Positions 9,261 to 16,969 of a stretch of DNA of 64,000 bases are shown piece by piece (the first letter of the stretch is position 1; each line of letters opens with the position of its first letter). The stretch covers positions 1-64,000 of the forward strand of contig NZ_JADEXU010000010.1 of the NCBI RefSeq assembly GCF_015206895.1, read 5' to 3'. The DNA is from Nostoc sp. LEGE 12450 (lineage in GTDB: Bacteria; Cyanobacteriota; Cyanobacteriia; Cyanobacteriales; Nostocaceae). The position numbers and the translations under genes are program-made. The notes under the pieces were generated by a model. It saw nothing but the letters and a program-made list of their open reading frames with translations, was not told where the DNA came from and ran no database searches.

Positions 9261-10673
9261 ATGTCTATAATCATTGCTGGAGAACGTAGTGGGGTGGGCA
9301 AGACAACAGTCACGCTTACCCTTTTAGCATCTTTACGTCGTCGCGATCGCTTGGTGCAATCTTTCAAGGTAGGCCCAGACTACATCGATCCGATGTTTCA
9401 TCAACACGTAACTGGTCGTCCTTGTCGCAACTTAGACCCAGTGTTGACTTCAGAAACCTACGTTCAGCAATGTTTTGCCCGTCATAGTCAACTGACTGAA
9501 TATTCCCTAGTGGAAGGGGTAATGGGATTATTTGATGGAATTTCGTCATTGGTCATTAGTCCTTTGTCATTTGCAGAAGACAAAGGACTAATGACTAATG
9601 ACAAAGGACAAATTACTGACTTTGCAAGTACGGCACACATTGCACGGCTTTTAGATTTACCTGTGGTGTTGGTGATTGATTGCAGTCGCTTGTCTGGTTC
9701 TGTAGCTGCGATTGCTCACGGCTACCAATCTATTGATCCCCGAATTAAAATAGCTGGGGTAGTATTAAATCGCGTGGGAAGCGATCGCCACCTCTCTCTC
9801 CTCAAAGATGCCCTAAAACCCTTACAATTACCGATTCTCGGCGTGTTGCGTCGTCAAGATAACATCACAATTCCCGATCGCCATTTGGGTTTAGTACCCA
9901 CAGCAGAACTTACTGAACTCAACGCCTTGATTGATCGCCTCGCCGATTTAGGAGATACTTGCTTCGATTGGCAAAACTTATTACCCCTGTTAAAATCACA
10001 ACCTCTCCCTCCTCCCCCTAATCCGCCTCATTCTCCCTCCTCCATCAGAATTGCAGTCGCGCGCGATCGCGCTTTTAATTTTTATTACCAAGACAATCTC
10101 GATTTGCTGCAACAGCTTGGTGCAGAACTTGTTTTCTGGAGTCCCTTAGAAGCTGCTGCAATACCAAAAGATGTCCAGGGAATGTATTTTGGGGGAGGTT
10201 TCCCAGAAGTTTTTGCCCAGCAACTAGCAGAAAATACCAGCGTTCGTGATGGAGTGAAAACAGCAATTCTGGAAGGAATGCCTGCGATCGCTGAATGTGG
10301 AGGATTAATGTATTTATGTGAGCAAATTATCGACTTTGAGGGTAAATCTTGGGCGATGACGGGAGTTTTACCGACATCTGCTGTCATGGGTGCGCGTTTA
10401 ACTCTGGGCTATCGTCGTGCAGTAGCTTTGCAAGATAATTTGTTAGTGAAGGCAGGTACAACTGTTCACGGACATGAATTTCATCGTTCCCATTTAACTT
10501 TAACTCCCACTCAGCCCCTATTTGAAACTTCTCGCTACGATTGTGATGAAAATATGGGATGCGAGGGATGGGGTTTTCCTGCAAATGTTCATGCTTCTTA
10601 TGTTCACCTGCATTGGGGGAGAAGTGTAGAAATTCCCCAACAGTTTCTTAAAGAATGTAGAACTTACGCATAA
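9261..10673 (+). CDS. cobB: Cobyrinic acid a,c-diamide synthase (CobB/CbiA)
   Basis: This encodes 470 residues. It amidates the a and c side chains of cobyrinic acid or its hydrogeno form, with ATP and glutamine, in cobalamin synthesis. The N-terminal P-loop GERSGVGKTTV (about 6-16) and FKVGPDYIDPMFH belong to the ATP-dependent synthase domain. The C-terminal class I-like glutaminase carries the nucleophile in AECGGLMYLCE (about residue 341), and GHEFHRSHL lies further on. A stretch at about residues 94-117 is atypical: it is encoded by a 44-bp inverted repeat and splits the usual LFDG to STAHIA segment. The gene sits 21 bases after the SLH gene and converges on the cyclic-nucleotide protein. 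Confidence 0.93.
   Translation: MSIIIAGERSGVGKTTVTLTLLASLRRRDRLVQSFKVGPDYIDPMFHQHVTGRPCRNLDPVLTSETYVQQCFARHSQLTEYSLVEGVMGLFDGISSLVISPLSFAEDKGLMTNDKGQITDFASTAHIARLLDLPVVLVIDCSRLSGSVAAIAHGYQSIDPRIKIAGVVLNRVGSDRHLSLLKDALKPLQLPILGVLRRQDNITIPDRHLGLVPTAELTELNALIDRLADLGDTCFDWQNLLPLLKSQPLPPPPNPPHSPSSIRIAVARDRAFNFYYQDNLDLLQQLGAELVFWSPLEAAAIPKDVQGMYFGGGFPEVFAQQLAENTSVRDGVKTAILEGMPAIAECGGLMYLCEQIIDFEGKSWAMTGVLPTSAVMGARLTLGYRRAVALQDNLLVKAGTTVHGHEFHRSHLTLTPTQPLFETSRYDCDENMGCEGWGFPANVHASYVHLHWGRSVEIPQQFLKECRTYA
9552..9595. repeat. Interspersed palindromic repeat inside cobB
   Basis: GTCATTAGTCCTTTGTC (9552-9568) and GACAAAGGACTAATGAC (9579-9595) are perfect 17-bp arms around a 10-nt loop. Similar words recur at 52010-52065 inside hppD and, intergenically, near 37440-37465. 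Confidence 0.85.
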
Positions 10674-10740
10674 TAGACCCCCCAATACCCCAATACAGTT
10701 CGGTTAAAGGGGAAAGGGAAAAGGTTTTGAATATATTCTT

Positions 10741-11178
10741 TTAACGCGAGTTCGATAAATTCATATCGTCATTTAACTTACGAATCAGACGGGATAACTC
10801 ACGAATGATATTCACCGCAATTTCAGGAGTTTCTTCGATCGCATCATACAATTGCTCTTGCGTCAGTTCCAAAAATTCGCAAGGTTCCAAAGTTGTTGCA
10901 GTGGCAGAACGAGGTTGAGTATCAAATACTGCCATCTCACCGAAGTATTTTCCCTGTTCCACCTCTGCAAGTTGTTTATTGCCAATGTGAACTTTAACCC
11001 GGCCTGACACGACAATATAAAGCGATCGCCCTTCTTCTCCTTGGCGAAAGATGGTGTAATTAGCTGGAAATGACAGTTCGTTCATCACTGAAGTGAGCCG
11101 CACAATAAAATCATCCCGCAATTCCTTAAAAATCGGGACTCGCCGGACAAATAATAAACGGTCAACACTGGTTAGCAT
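10741..11178 (-). CDS. Cyclic-nucleotide-binding domain protein
   Basis: This encodes 145 residues, essentially one cNMP-binding domain (about 10-125). The beta-roll motif ANYTIFRQGEEGRSLYIVVSG and the phosphate-binding cassette FGEMAVFDTQPRSATATT, with its conserved Glu and Arg, are intact, so cAMP binding is plausible. There is no helix-turn-helix and no fused enzyme, unlike Crp or cNMP-gated effectors, so it probably acts through a protein partner. It converges with cobB across a 67-base gap that has no clear terminator. The ATG start matches the usual domain start. Confidence 0.85.
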   Translation of the reverse strand: MLTSVDRLLFVRRVPIFKELRDDFIVRLTSVMNELSFPANYTIFRQGEEGRSLYIVVSGRVKVHIGNKQLAEVEQGKYFGEMAVFDTQPRSATATTLEPCEFLELTQEQLYDAIEETPEIAVNIIRELSRLIRKLNDDMNLSNSR

Positions 11179-11874
11179 AATTACAAGTTAAACATAAAAC
11201 ATTACTGTAAATTTTAAACCTGAAGGCAGAGCGCAATTAGTCATATTAACCGATGTTGAACGCTAGCCGCCAAGAATATCTCAAACATTAGCCTGTCTTT
11301 GATCTGACTTTTCACGTTATGTGAAAAGTCCACCAAAAACCTAACCTCCTAACCCCCTTCCCGCGTCGGGAAGGGGGAAAATTCAAAGTCTCTCTCCTTT
11401 TAGGAGAGAGTTTTTCCAGATGCCGTGAAAAGTCAGGTCTTTGATAGGAGCGATGCCTACGGCGGTAAACTACGCTCTTAAACTTCTCAGATACTAACTC
11501 AGTATGAAGCGCAATCAACTGCCAGTCTGTTTTGTTAAAAACCTTGCCAGCCCCACTCAGGCAACACCTATAAAACAGACTGTTTATCAATCACCTTTAT
11601 TTATCGTTTTAAAAAACAAGAGTATTTGCTCTTATTGGGTTGCAAGCCATAATATTGACTTCATGAGCTCCCAAGGTACCTTGCTGAGGAGAAAAAAATC
11701 ACCAATTTGATTAAAGGCAATCGCCTGTAAAAACTGGGGAACTGGCTGATGACTAGCGAACCTCAATCGGTTGTCGTTAGGTAAAACAGTCGCAAAATCT
11801 CCTTATCTACCCTCACCGCGAGGTGCAGAGAAGGACTAGGACATAACAGCATTGAATTATCGTGAGCAACAATT
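11179..11874. other. Repeat-rich intergenic region
   Basis: About 700 bases without a credible gene. It holds the 133-bp MITE-like element at 11304-11436 with its flanking duplications, then a GGAGCGATGCCTACGGCGG-type interspersed repeat at about 11447-11477. Frames over 11312-11590 and 11504-11710 run through repeats and have no family-like content. The CadD-like gene promoter should be near the right end. Confidence 0.55.
11304..11436. mobile_element. MITE-like element with 13-bp TIRs and 9-bp target duplication
   Basis: CTGACTTTTCACG (11304-11316) and CGTGAAAAGTCAG (11424-11436) are perfect 13-bp terminal inverted repeats. The 9-mer GTCTTTGAT abuts both ends as a direct repeat (11295-11303 and 11437-11445), as expected of a target-site duplication. 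The 133-bp interior encodes no transposase and contains a GGGAAGG-rich hairpin at about 11355-11375. It would have been mobilised in trans by an unidentified transposase. Confidence 0.75.
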
Positions 11875-12549
11875 ATGAGTTGGCTAATTAGTACATTATT
11901 TATTGGGATATCTGTCGCTTTTGCAACTACCTTTGACGACAATTTATATTTGACAGCTTTTTTTGGAAAAGTCAATCGCAGCTTTCGTCCTAAGCATATT
12001 ATTATCGGTGAATTTCTGGGATTTACTACCTTAGTGTGCGCTAGTCTCCCTGGTTTCTTCGGTGGTCTTCTGATTCCTAGCACCTGGATTGGATTACTAG
12101 GTTTGCTTCCCATTGCTATTGGTATCAGTAATTTCATCAGTCGAGAAGAGGAAGGAGAGACAGTGCAAGCTGTGTCAGTTGAGTTAAAGTCTCCTGTCAA
12201 ATCTGAACGCCAGAATAAATCATTATTAGCAACCATCCGCGATCCTCAAACCTACCGCGTTTCTGCTGTCACCATTGCCAATGGAGGAAACAACATTGGG
12301 ATCTATGTACCTTTGTTTGCTAGTAGTAATCTTCCAAGTTTGAGTGTAATTTTGTGTGTTTGTTATTTCAGTATTGGAGTGTGGTGTTTCCTGTCTTACA
12401 ACCTGACTCGTAATCCTCTGATGACTCCCGTTCTAACCCGCTTCGGCCGAAAAGTCTTCCCATTTGTCTTAATTTACCTGGGACTATCTATCTTAATTAA
12501 GAGTGAATCATATCGACTGTTACCTAATCTGGCAATGCTTTCTAATTAG
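11875..12549 (+). CDS. CadD-family cadmium resistance-type transporter
   Basis: This encodes 224 residues, an inner-membrane protein of about five or six helices. The N-terminus has the family layout ([21 protein letters not shown], with the paired acidic residues DD in the first helix, then [12 protein letters not shown]). A polar central loop at about 85-115 is followed by [17 protein letters not shown], which is highly conserved in CadD-like proteins of the LysE superfamily. Members export divalent metals or other small solutes, and the substrate here is not determined. No regulator gene such as an ArsR/CadC type is adjacent. The ATG is preceded by a GAGCAACAATT leader with only a weak ribosome site. 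Confidence 0.8.
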   Translation: MSWLISTLFIGISVAFATTFDDNLYLTAFFGKVNRSFRPKHIIIGEFLGFTTLVCASLPGFFGGLLIPSTWIGLLGLLPIAIGISNFISREEEGETVQAVSVELKSPVKSERQNKSLLATIRDPQTYRVSAVTIANGGNNIGIYVPLFASSNLPSLSVILCVCYFSIGVWCFLSYNLTRNPLMTPVLTRFGRKVFPFVLIYLGLSILIKSESYRLLPNLAMLSN

Positions 12550-12912
12550 GCATTACACCCGAACTGAAAACTGTTTACCTGGGAATGCTATGTCTACGAT
12601 GGTCACTGACTTGTACTGAGTGCAGTCGAAGCAGCTTTGTCGTACCACTTCATAAAAGCAAGCTACGCGCAGCGTCTCGTCGAGAAGTGCAGGCTACGCC
12701 TACGCAGATGGGTGCTATTCCCTGACATAACCAAACAATTACCCGATCGTTTCCCATCCAAAAATATTTTTTTAATCACTTGAATTTATCAACTTAAATC
12801 AAAATAATATTTGCTCTTATCAATCAATTTATCTAAAGTGAGAATAAAGCACATTATTGATGGCTCTTATAAAAGCAAACCGACTACTACGAATAATGAT
12901 AGGAAGGAACTC
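12550..12912. other. Intergenic region with degraded interspersed repeat
   Basis: No gene is seen. Around 12650-12710 lies a GCTACGCGCAGCGTCTCGT and GGCTACGCCTACGC word cluster, the same repeat class found at 11448 and 24181. The rest is AT-rich leader. AGGAAGGAAC at 12901-12910 is the ribosome site for the pentapeptide gene. Confidence 0.5.
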
Positions 12913-13584
12913 ATGAATCAATCAAATTCCAAAAAATTAACTCGGTGGATCGTAACAGCAGTATTTCTGGTACTTGTAGCAGGATTTTCGCTCCTTGACC
13001 AGCAAGCAGTTAAAGCTCAAACATTAACAACATCCATACCTACTGAGTCTGAACTAGCTCCAGTCACATCTCCGGTTACACCGCCAATGGAATCTGTAAC
13101 TTCCCCAGTCATACCTCCGGTTACACCGCCAATGGAGTCTGTAACTTCCCCAGTCATACCTCCAGTTGTGTCTGTAGCAACAAATGTTAGACATTTATTA
13201 CAAACTAATGAATGTGTCGGATGTAATCTAACTGGAGCAATGCTTAAAGATGCAAACCTGCAAGCGGCAAACTTGGAGGGTGCTAACTTACAAAATGCAG
13301 ACTTAGAAAGGGCTAACCTACAGCAAACAAACTTACAAGGGGCAAACTTTCAAGGAGCAGATTTAGGTAAGGTAAACCTTTTGGGAGCAAACCTTGTGGG
13401 AGCAAACCTATTTGATGCAGACTTAGAAAAAGCCAACCTGTTGGGAGCAAATCTGCAAATGGCTAACCTACAGGGCGCAGACTTGGAAAAGACAAATCTC
13501 ACAAATGCAAACATCCAGGGGATTAACCTGATGGGGGTTGATTTGGAAGATGCGATCAGACCTGAAGGATTCACTGTTCAGTGA
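12913..13584 (+). CDS. Secreted pentapeptide-repeat protein
   Basis: This encodes 223 residues from the ATG at 12913, chosen over an upstream in-frame codon (12811) because a strong AGGAAGG ribosome site precedes it and a signal peptide then begins at once. The signal peptide (hydrophobic core VTAVFLVLVAGFSLL, cleavage probably after VKA) is followed by a Pro/Thr-rich linker built from a 45-bp tandem duplication. CVGCNL introduces about 20 pentapeptide repeats of the A(N/D)LxG type, a right-handed quadrilateral beta-helix. Function is unknown; such proteins are common in cyanobacterial periplasm and thylakoid lumen. Confidence 0.85.
   Translation: MNQSNSKKLTRWIVTAVFLVLVAGFSLLDQQAVKAQTLTTSIPTESELAPVTSPVTPPMESVTSPVIPPVTPPMESVTSPVIPPVVSVATNVRHLLQTNECVGCNLTGAMLKDANLQAANLEGANLQNADLERANLQQTNLQGANFQGADLGKVNLLGANLVGANLFDADLEKANLLGANLQMANLQGADLEKTNLTNANIQGINLMGVDLEDAIRPEGFTVQ
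13072..13161 (+). repeat. 45-bp in-frame tandem duplication
   Basis: Two copies of 45 bases lie head to tail (13072-13116 and 13117-13161), differing at one position (GGAATC/GGAGTC). They encode PVTPPMESVTSPVIP-type units in the linker of the pentapeptide protein. Confidence 0.9.
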
Positions 13585-13623
13585 TTAAACTGAAGTTCTG
13601 AGTGTAAATTTAATAAAACCCTC

Positions 13624-13662
13624 AAAAGCCTGATTCAGTAATGAATACAGGCTTTTATTTTT
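13624..13662 (+). terminator. Terminator of the pentapeptide gene
   Basis: AAAAGCCTG (13624-13632) pairs with CAGGCTTTT (13648-13656), with a 15-nt loop, followed by ATTTTTAA. The stem is perfect and lies 40 bases after the stop. Confidence 0.8.
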
Positions 13663-13870
13663 AAACGTGAGTTCGATGGGATTTTTTCTACTGACAAGAT
13701 ACCGTTACGTGGGCTTTTTTACTTTTCAGACATCTTCTAAAGATGCTTCAACCTAATAGTAAATTAAATATACTTGTTTACAGATGGAATGATTCTCACT
13801 ATATACCTGACTTTTAACGCTCCTAGAAAAACTAGTTATTATCAAATAATTTCAGGTTAACAAGTTTGTA

Positions 13871-14803
13871 ATGAGTAGTAGATTTTCTAATTTCACCTAC
13901 TATATCCGTTGTAATAACCTAGAATTAATAGAACAAGCTTTGACCCACATTCTTGAGCAAGAAGGCTGTCGGCGTATCCCTTTACCGATCCTTCCTGACG
14001 ATGATATTGAAAAACTGCGTGGTAAACCTTGGCTATTATGTAACGAATTGTGGATAATTGGATTGTTTGTTGGATCATTCGGATGGACGATTGTCAAAGT
14101 ATTGCCGGAGCAATTAATATGCCGTCGGGCTAGAGATGCTGATCGTCCCCGATTATCTCAATTAGCAATGCATATTAATAGTGATGCTTTTTATATCGGT
14201 TGCAGCAAACTATAAGATATTCTTATGGAAACTGATGCCAAAGGTAGCATTTTCACCTCTGGCGACGTTGATGATTTATCAGGAGAAGATAAATTTTTTG
14301 AGGAGCCGATTAATCTCGTAGAGCGTATCCAGTCGTTAGAGCACCTTAAGCTGATGTACTCAACAGAGCCTCAGCGATTTTTTCTGTTAAATGTCCCAGA
14401 GGAAATGCAAAGAGCAGAGTCCAAACTCAAACAGGAGCAAACTCAAAGATTTAACCAGTGGCAGGAACAGTTTTTAGAGGATTATGCCAAACAGCATTTT
14501 CCTTTAATCGCACCTGATGAGTTGGAAAAGTGGAAAGTAAGGTTTAGGGAGAATAAAGATCGGCTATTTAAGCAAAAAGGAGGAAAAAAATTATTTCGAG
14601 CTTGGTCTTATGCTTATGCATGGCAGAACTTTAGGGAAATGCCTAGCGGTTTTCAAGTATTTGACACAGCTATAGGACGATTGTTGGGGGGAACATCCAA
14701 CTACTGGCATCTAGGAAATGAACCTTTAGTTTATTGTGCCTACACCCAACAACAGCAGCTAGAAGCTGATGGGGCGCGACTATTGTACTTTCAACCTAAG
14801 TAA
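13871..14803 (+). pseudogene. Unknown-family gene interrupted by an in-frame TAA
   Basis: Codons 1-114 (13871-14212) and the downstream part (14225-14803) are in the same frame, separated by a TAA at 14213-14215. Read through the stop, the 310-codon product matches the intact neighbour at 14887 along its whole length: both have FWNYTYCIH- or FSNFTYYIR-type starts, WLL then LW/VWI and GLFVGS, DxTG/AKGxIF, then LLGGTxxYWxLG and ADGARLLYF at the end. At the stop the neighbour reads LYEYGGILMEAD while this copy reads CSKL, stop, DILMETD, so one codon is affected. It is probably a decaying paralogue; a sequencing error is possible. Function unknown. Confidence 0.75.
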
Positions 14804-14886
14804 GTCGGACTGAAAAACCAAACTATGTTTTGAGTAGGGGAGGTTTTTGGTAAGGTGCGTATTCCAAAACATCATAGAGGGCTGCA

Positions 14887-15777
14887 ATGAGTGGGTTTTG
14901 GAATTATACTTACTGCATTCATTGTGATGATCTGACACTAATCGAGCAAACACTAACCTGCCTTTTAGAGCAAGAAGGCTGTCACCGCATCACCTTGCCT
15001 GAGATTTCTATAGATGTTGAAGAACTACGTCATAATCCGTGGCTTTTATCTCATGAGGTGTGGATATTCGGTCTATTCGTTGGTAGTTATGGATGGACAA
15101 TTGCCAAGATATTACCAGAGGAAATACTATGCCAACGAGCTATCAATGCCGATCATCCTCGATTGTCGGCATTAGCAAGGCAAATTGGTTGCGATACCTT
15201 TTATGTGGGTTTGTACGAATACGGCGGGATTCTCATGGAAGCAGATGCAACAGGTGACATCTTCATCTCTGGTTCCATTGGCGAAGAGTATTTACAAGAA
15301 GATAAATTTTTTGATGAGCGAATTAATTCAGAAAAATTTGAACAATTTTTATTACTGGATGTTTCAGAGGAAATACACAGAGCAAAACAAGTATTACAAG
15401 AAGAGGAAAATAAAAGATTTGAACAGTGGGAAGAGCAATTTTTAGACGACTATGCCAATTCCCATTTTTCTCCAATGATACCCAGTGCATTGGAACAGTG
15501 GAAAGCCCAATGGAAGACGTTTTTCAAAAAGGATAAGTATCAGTTATCTAAAGAAAAAGGAGGAAAGCGGTTATATGAAACTTTAGCTTTTGAAGCATCA
15601 CACTTGTTTATTGAATCTGATTCTGAAATGTTTGAGAAAGCCTTAGCACATCTGCTAGGTGGTACACCCTCCTACTGGTACTTAGGAGCAGATCCTTTAG
15701 TTTACCGTGCCTACACTCAGCAGGAACAGCTAAAAGCAGATGGGGCGCGGCTATTGTACTTTCGACCTACCCAGTAA
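14887..15777 (+). CDS. Unknown-family protein, intact tandem paralogue
   Basis: This encodes a 296-residue soluble protein with no signal peptide. The N-terminal half (about 1-130) has HCDDLTLIEQTLTCLLEQEG, then GLFVGSYGWTIAKILPEE. The middle is a charged helical segment (EEIHRAKQVLQEEENKRFEQW) likely to form a coiled coil, and the C-terminus ends SYWYLGADPLVYRAYTQQEQ and ADGARLLYF. No catalytic motif was recognised. It is a diverged tandem duplicate of the interrupted copy at 13871. Tandem, fast-diverging soluble paralogues of this size can be immunity or accessory proteins, but nothing nearby proves that. Confidence 0.7.
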   Translation: MSGFWNYTYCIHCDDLTLIEQTLTCLLEQEGCHRITLPEISIDVEELRHNPWLLSHEVWIFGLFVGSYGWTIAKILPEEILCQRAINADHPRLSALARQIGCDTFYVGLYEYGGILMEADATGDIFISGSIGEEYLQEDKFFDERINSEKFEQFLLLDVSEEIHRAKQVLQEEENKRFEQWEEQFLDDYANSHFSPMIPSALEQWKAQWKTFFKKDKYQLSKEKGGKRLYETLAFEASHLFIESDSEMFEKALAHLLGGTPSYWYLGADPLVYRAYTQQEQLKADGARLLYFRPTQ

Positions 15778-15870
15778 TTGCAAAAGGTTGATTTTAGGCC
15801 CTTGACTCTTATACCAGAAGATATGTGTGCCAGTTTCGTAAGTCTTGAACTATTTCTCTTAAAAAATATT

Positions 15871-16823
15871 CTACGCTGTTTGATTTGCTTCCAACCAGTT
15901 AAGTAAATCCTCAAGGGTTGTAAAATCCAATAAAGCCTCACCAAGTGCTTCTAATTGCTCTAGGGAAAGAGTTTCAATGCGCCCCGGAACCTCTTGTGGT
16001 AACTCTCCTACCCGTTTTTGTAGTTGCCGTAGGACAAGTGTTTGTCCTTGTTCCTGTTTTCCCCGCTCGTAACCAATGCGCTCGCCTGTGGTAATGTAGC
16101 TCATAGTCCGCTCCTGCTCAAATTGCTTAAACTCTTGCCAAAATTCTGCTTCCAAAGCTTTTGGTAAAATCATAACCCAATCAATAAATCGGTAAAGGTT
16201 ACGAATATCTTTTTCTTGCAATCCTAATTCATACAATCGGCGAATCAAACTAAATTTCCAAGCTTTACGTTCTCCTGGCTTTTTATTTGTTTGCTGTGTC
16301 TTCAAATGTGCCATTACTACAGTTGCAAATGGATTGTCGCTGGCTTCTAATTCTGTCCAACGAGTTTGATAATCCAGCAGCTTGATGGTTCCAAATTCAA
16401 AGTTAAGTCTGGTATTGGGATAATTATAACTATATTGATTGGGTCGCCATGTCGGATCGGTATCGCACAAAATTGCCAAACTCATGGCAGGTTTAGCAAA
16501 TCTGTCAAAAATTCGCAGGTTGTAGGAAAACATTCTTTCTACAAAAGTATCTTCTGATTTCGCTTGAATTTCTACATGTATTAATAGCCAAGTTTCTTGC
16601 CCTTGAATTTGCCAGACTTTAACTAATTTATCTGCATATCTCCTACCAAGTTCTGCTTCGCGGGCAATTTGTTGAAATTCCTTGTCGAGAAATTCGTGGG
16701 GACGTTCCCAATTAATTAGTTCTGCTGTTTGGGGAAAGAAAAATTGCATTGCTTGGGAAAGTAAGCTTCTAAAATTTCTTTCCACGGGCTATCATTATCT
16801 GCTCTTCCCAGTTCCTCGGTCAT
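15871..16823 (-). pseudogene. Rpn-type PD-(D/E)XK nuclease with DUF4351, N-terminal frameshift
   Basis: From 16785 down the frame encodes 304 residues with the core of the Rpn/transposase-like nuclease family (EFLDKEFQQIAREAELGRRY, then LIHVEIQAKSEDTF, with an HVEIQ motif) and a C-terminal DUF4351 region (QLQKRVGELPQEV, then LEALGEALLDF). The family's usual opening appears in another frame: an ATG at 16823 starts MTEELGRADNDSPWKEILEAYF, and adding one C to the CCC run at 16755-16757 joins it to QAMQFFFPQ. The gene therefore seems to have lost one base. The GTG at 16785 would otherwise be the start. Members are nucleases linked to recombination, often in multicopy families. Confidence 0.7.
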
Positions 16824-16871
16824 CAGTTGATTGTTATACCATCTAGTAATCCTAAATCATTTGTGAACGAC

Positions 16872-16906
16872 AAGATCCCCAACTTCTGAGAGAAGTTGGG
16901 GATCTT
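16872..16906. repeat. Perfect 16-bp palindromic hairpin
   Basis: AAGATCCCCAACTTCT (16872-16887), loop GAG, AGAAGTTGGGGATCTT (16891-16906). It lies between recJ and the Rpn-type gene, both on the minus strand. With no U-tract on either side, it could be a terminator of recJ or a palindromic repeat of the kind widespread in Nostoc. Confidence 0.7.
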
Positions 16907-16969
16907 AGGCTAGCAATTTTCATCAATATAGAAGGGATTTGCCCGAAAATAGCAGTCTATCTCACGTTT

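Noticed and set aside
14887-16823. Toxin-immunity module made of the unknown paralogues and the Rpn-type nuclease
   Set aside because: There is no toxin delivery domain, no secretion signal, and the nuclease is on the opposite strand. Adjacency alone does not support the pairing.
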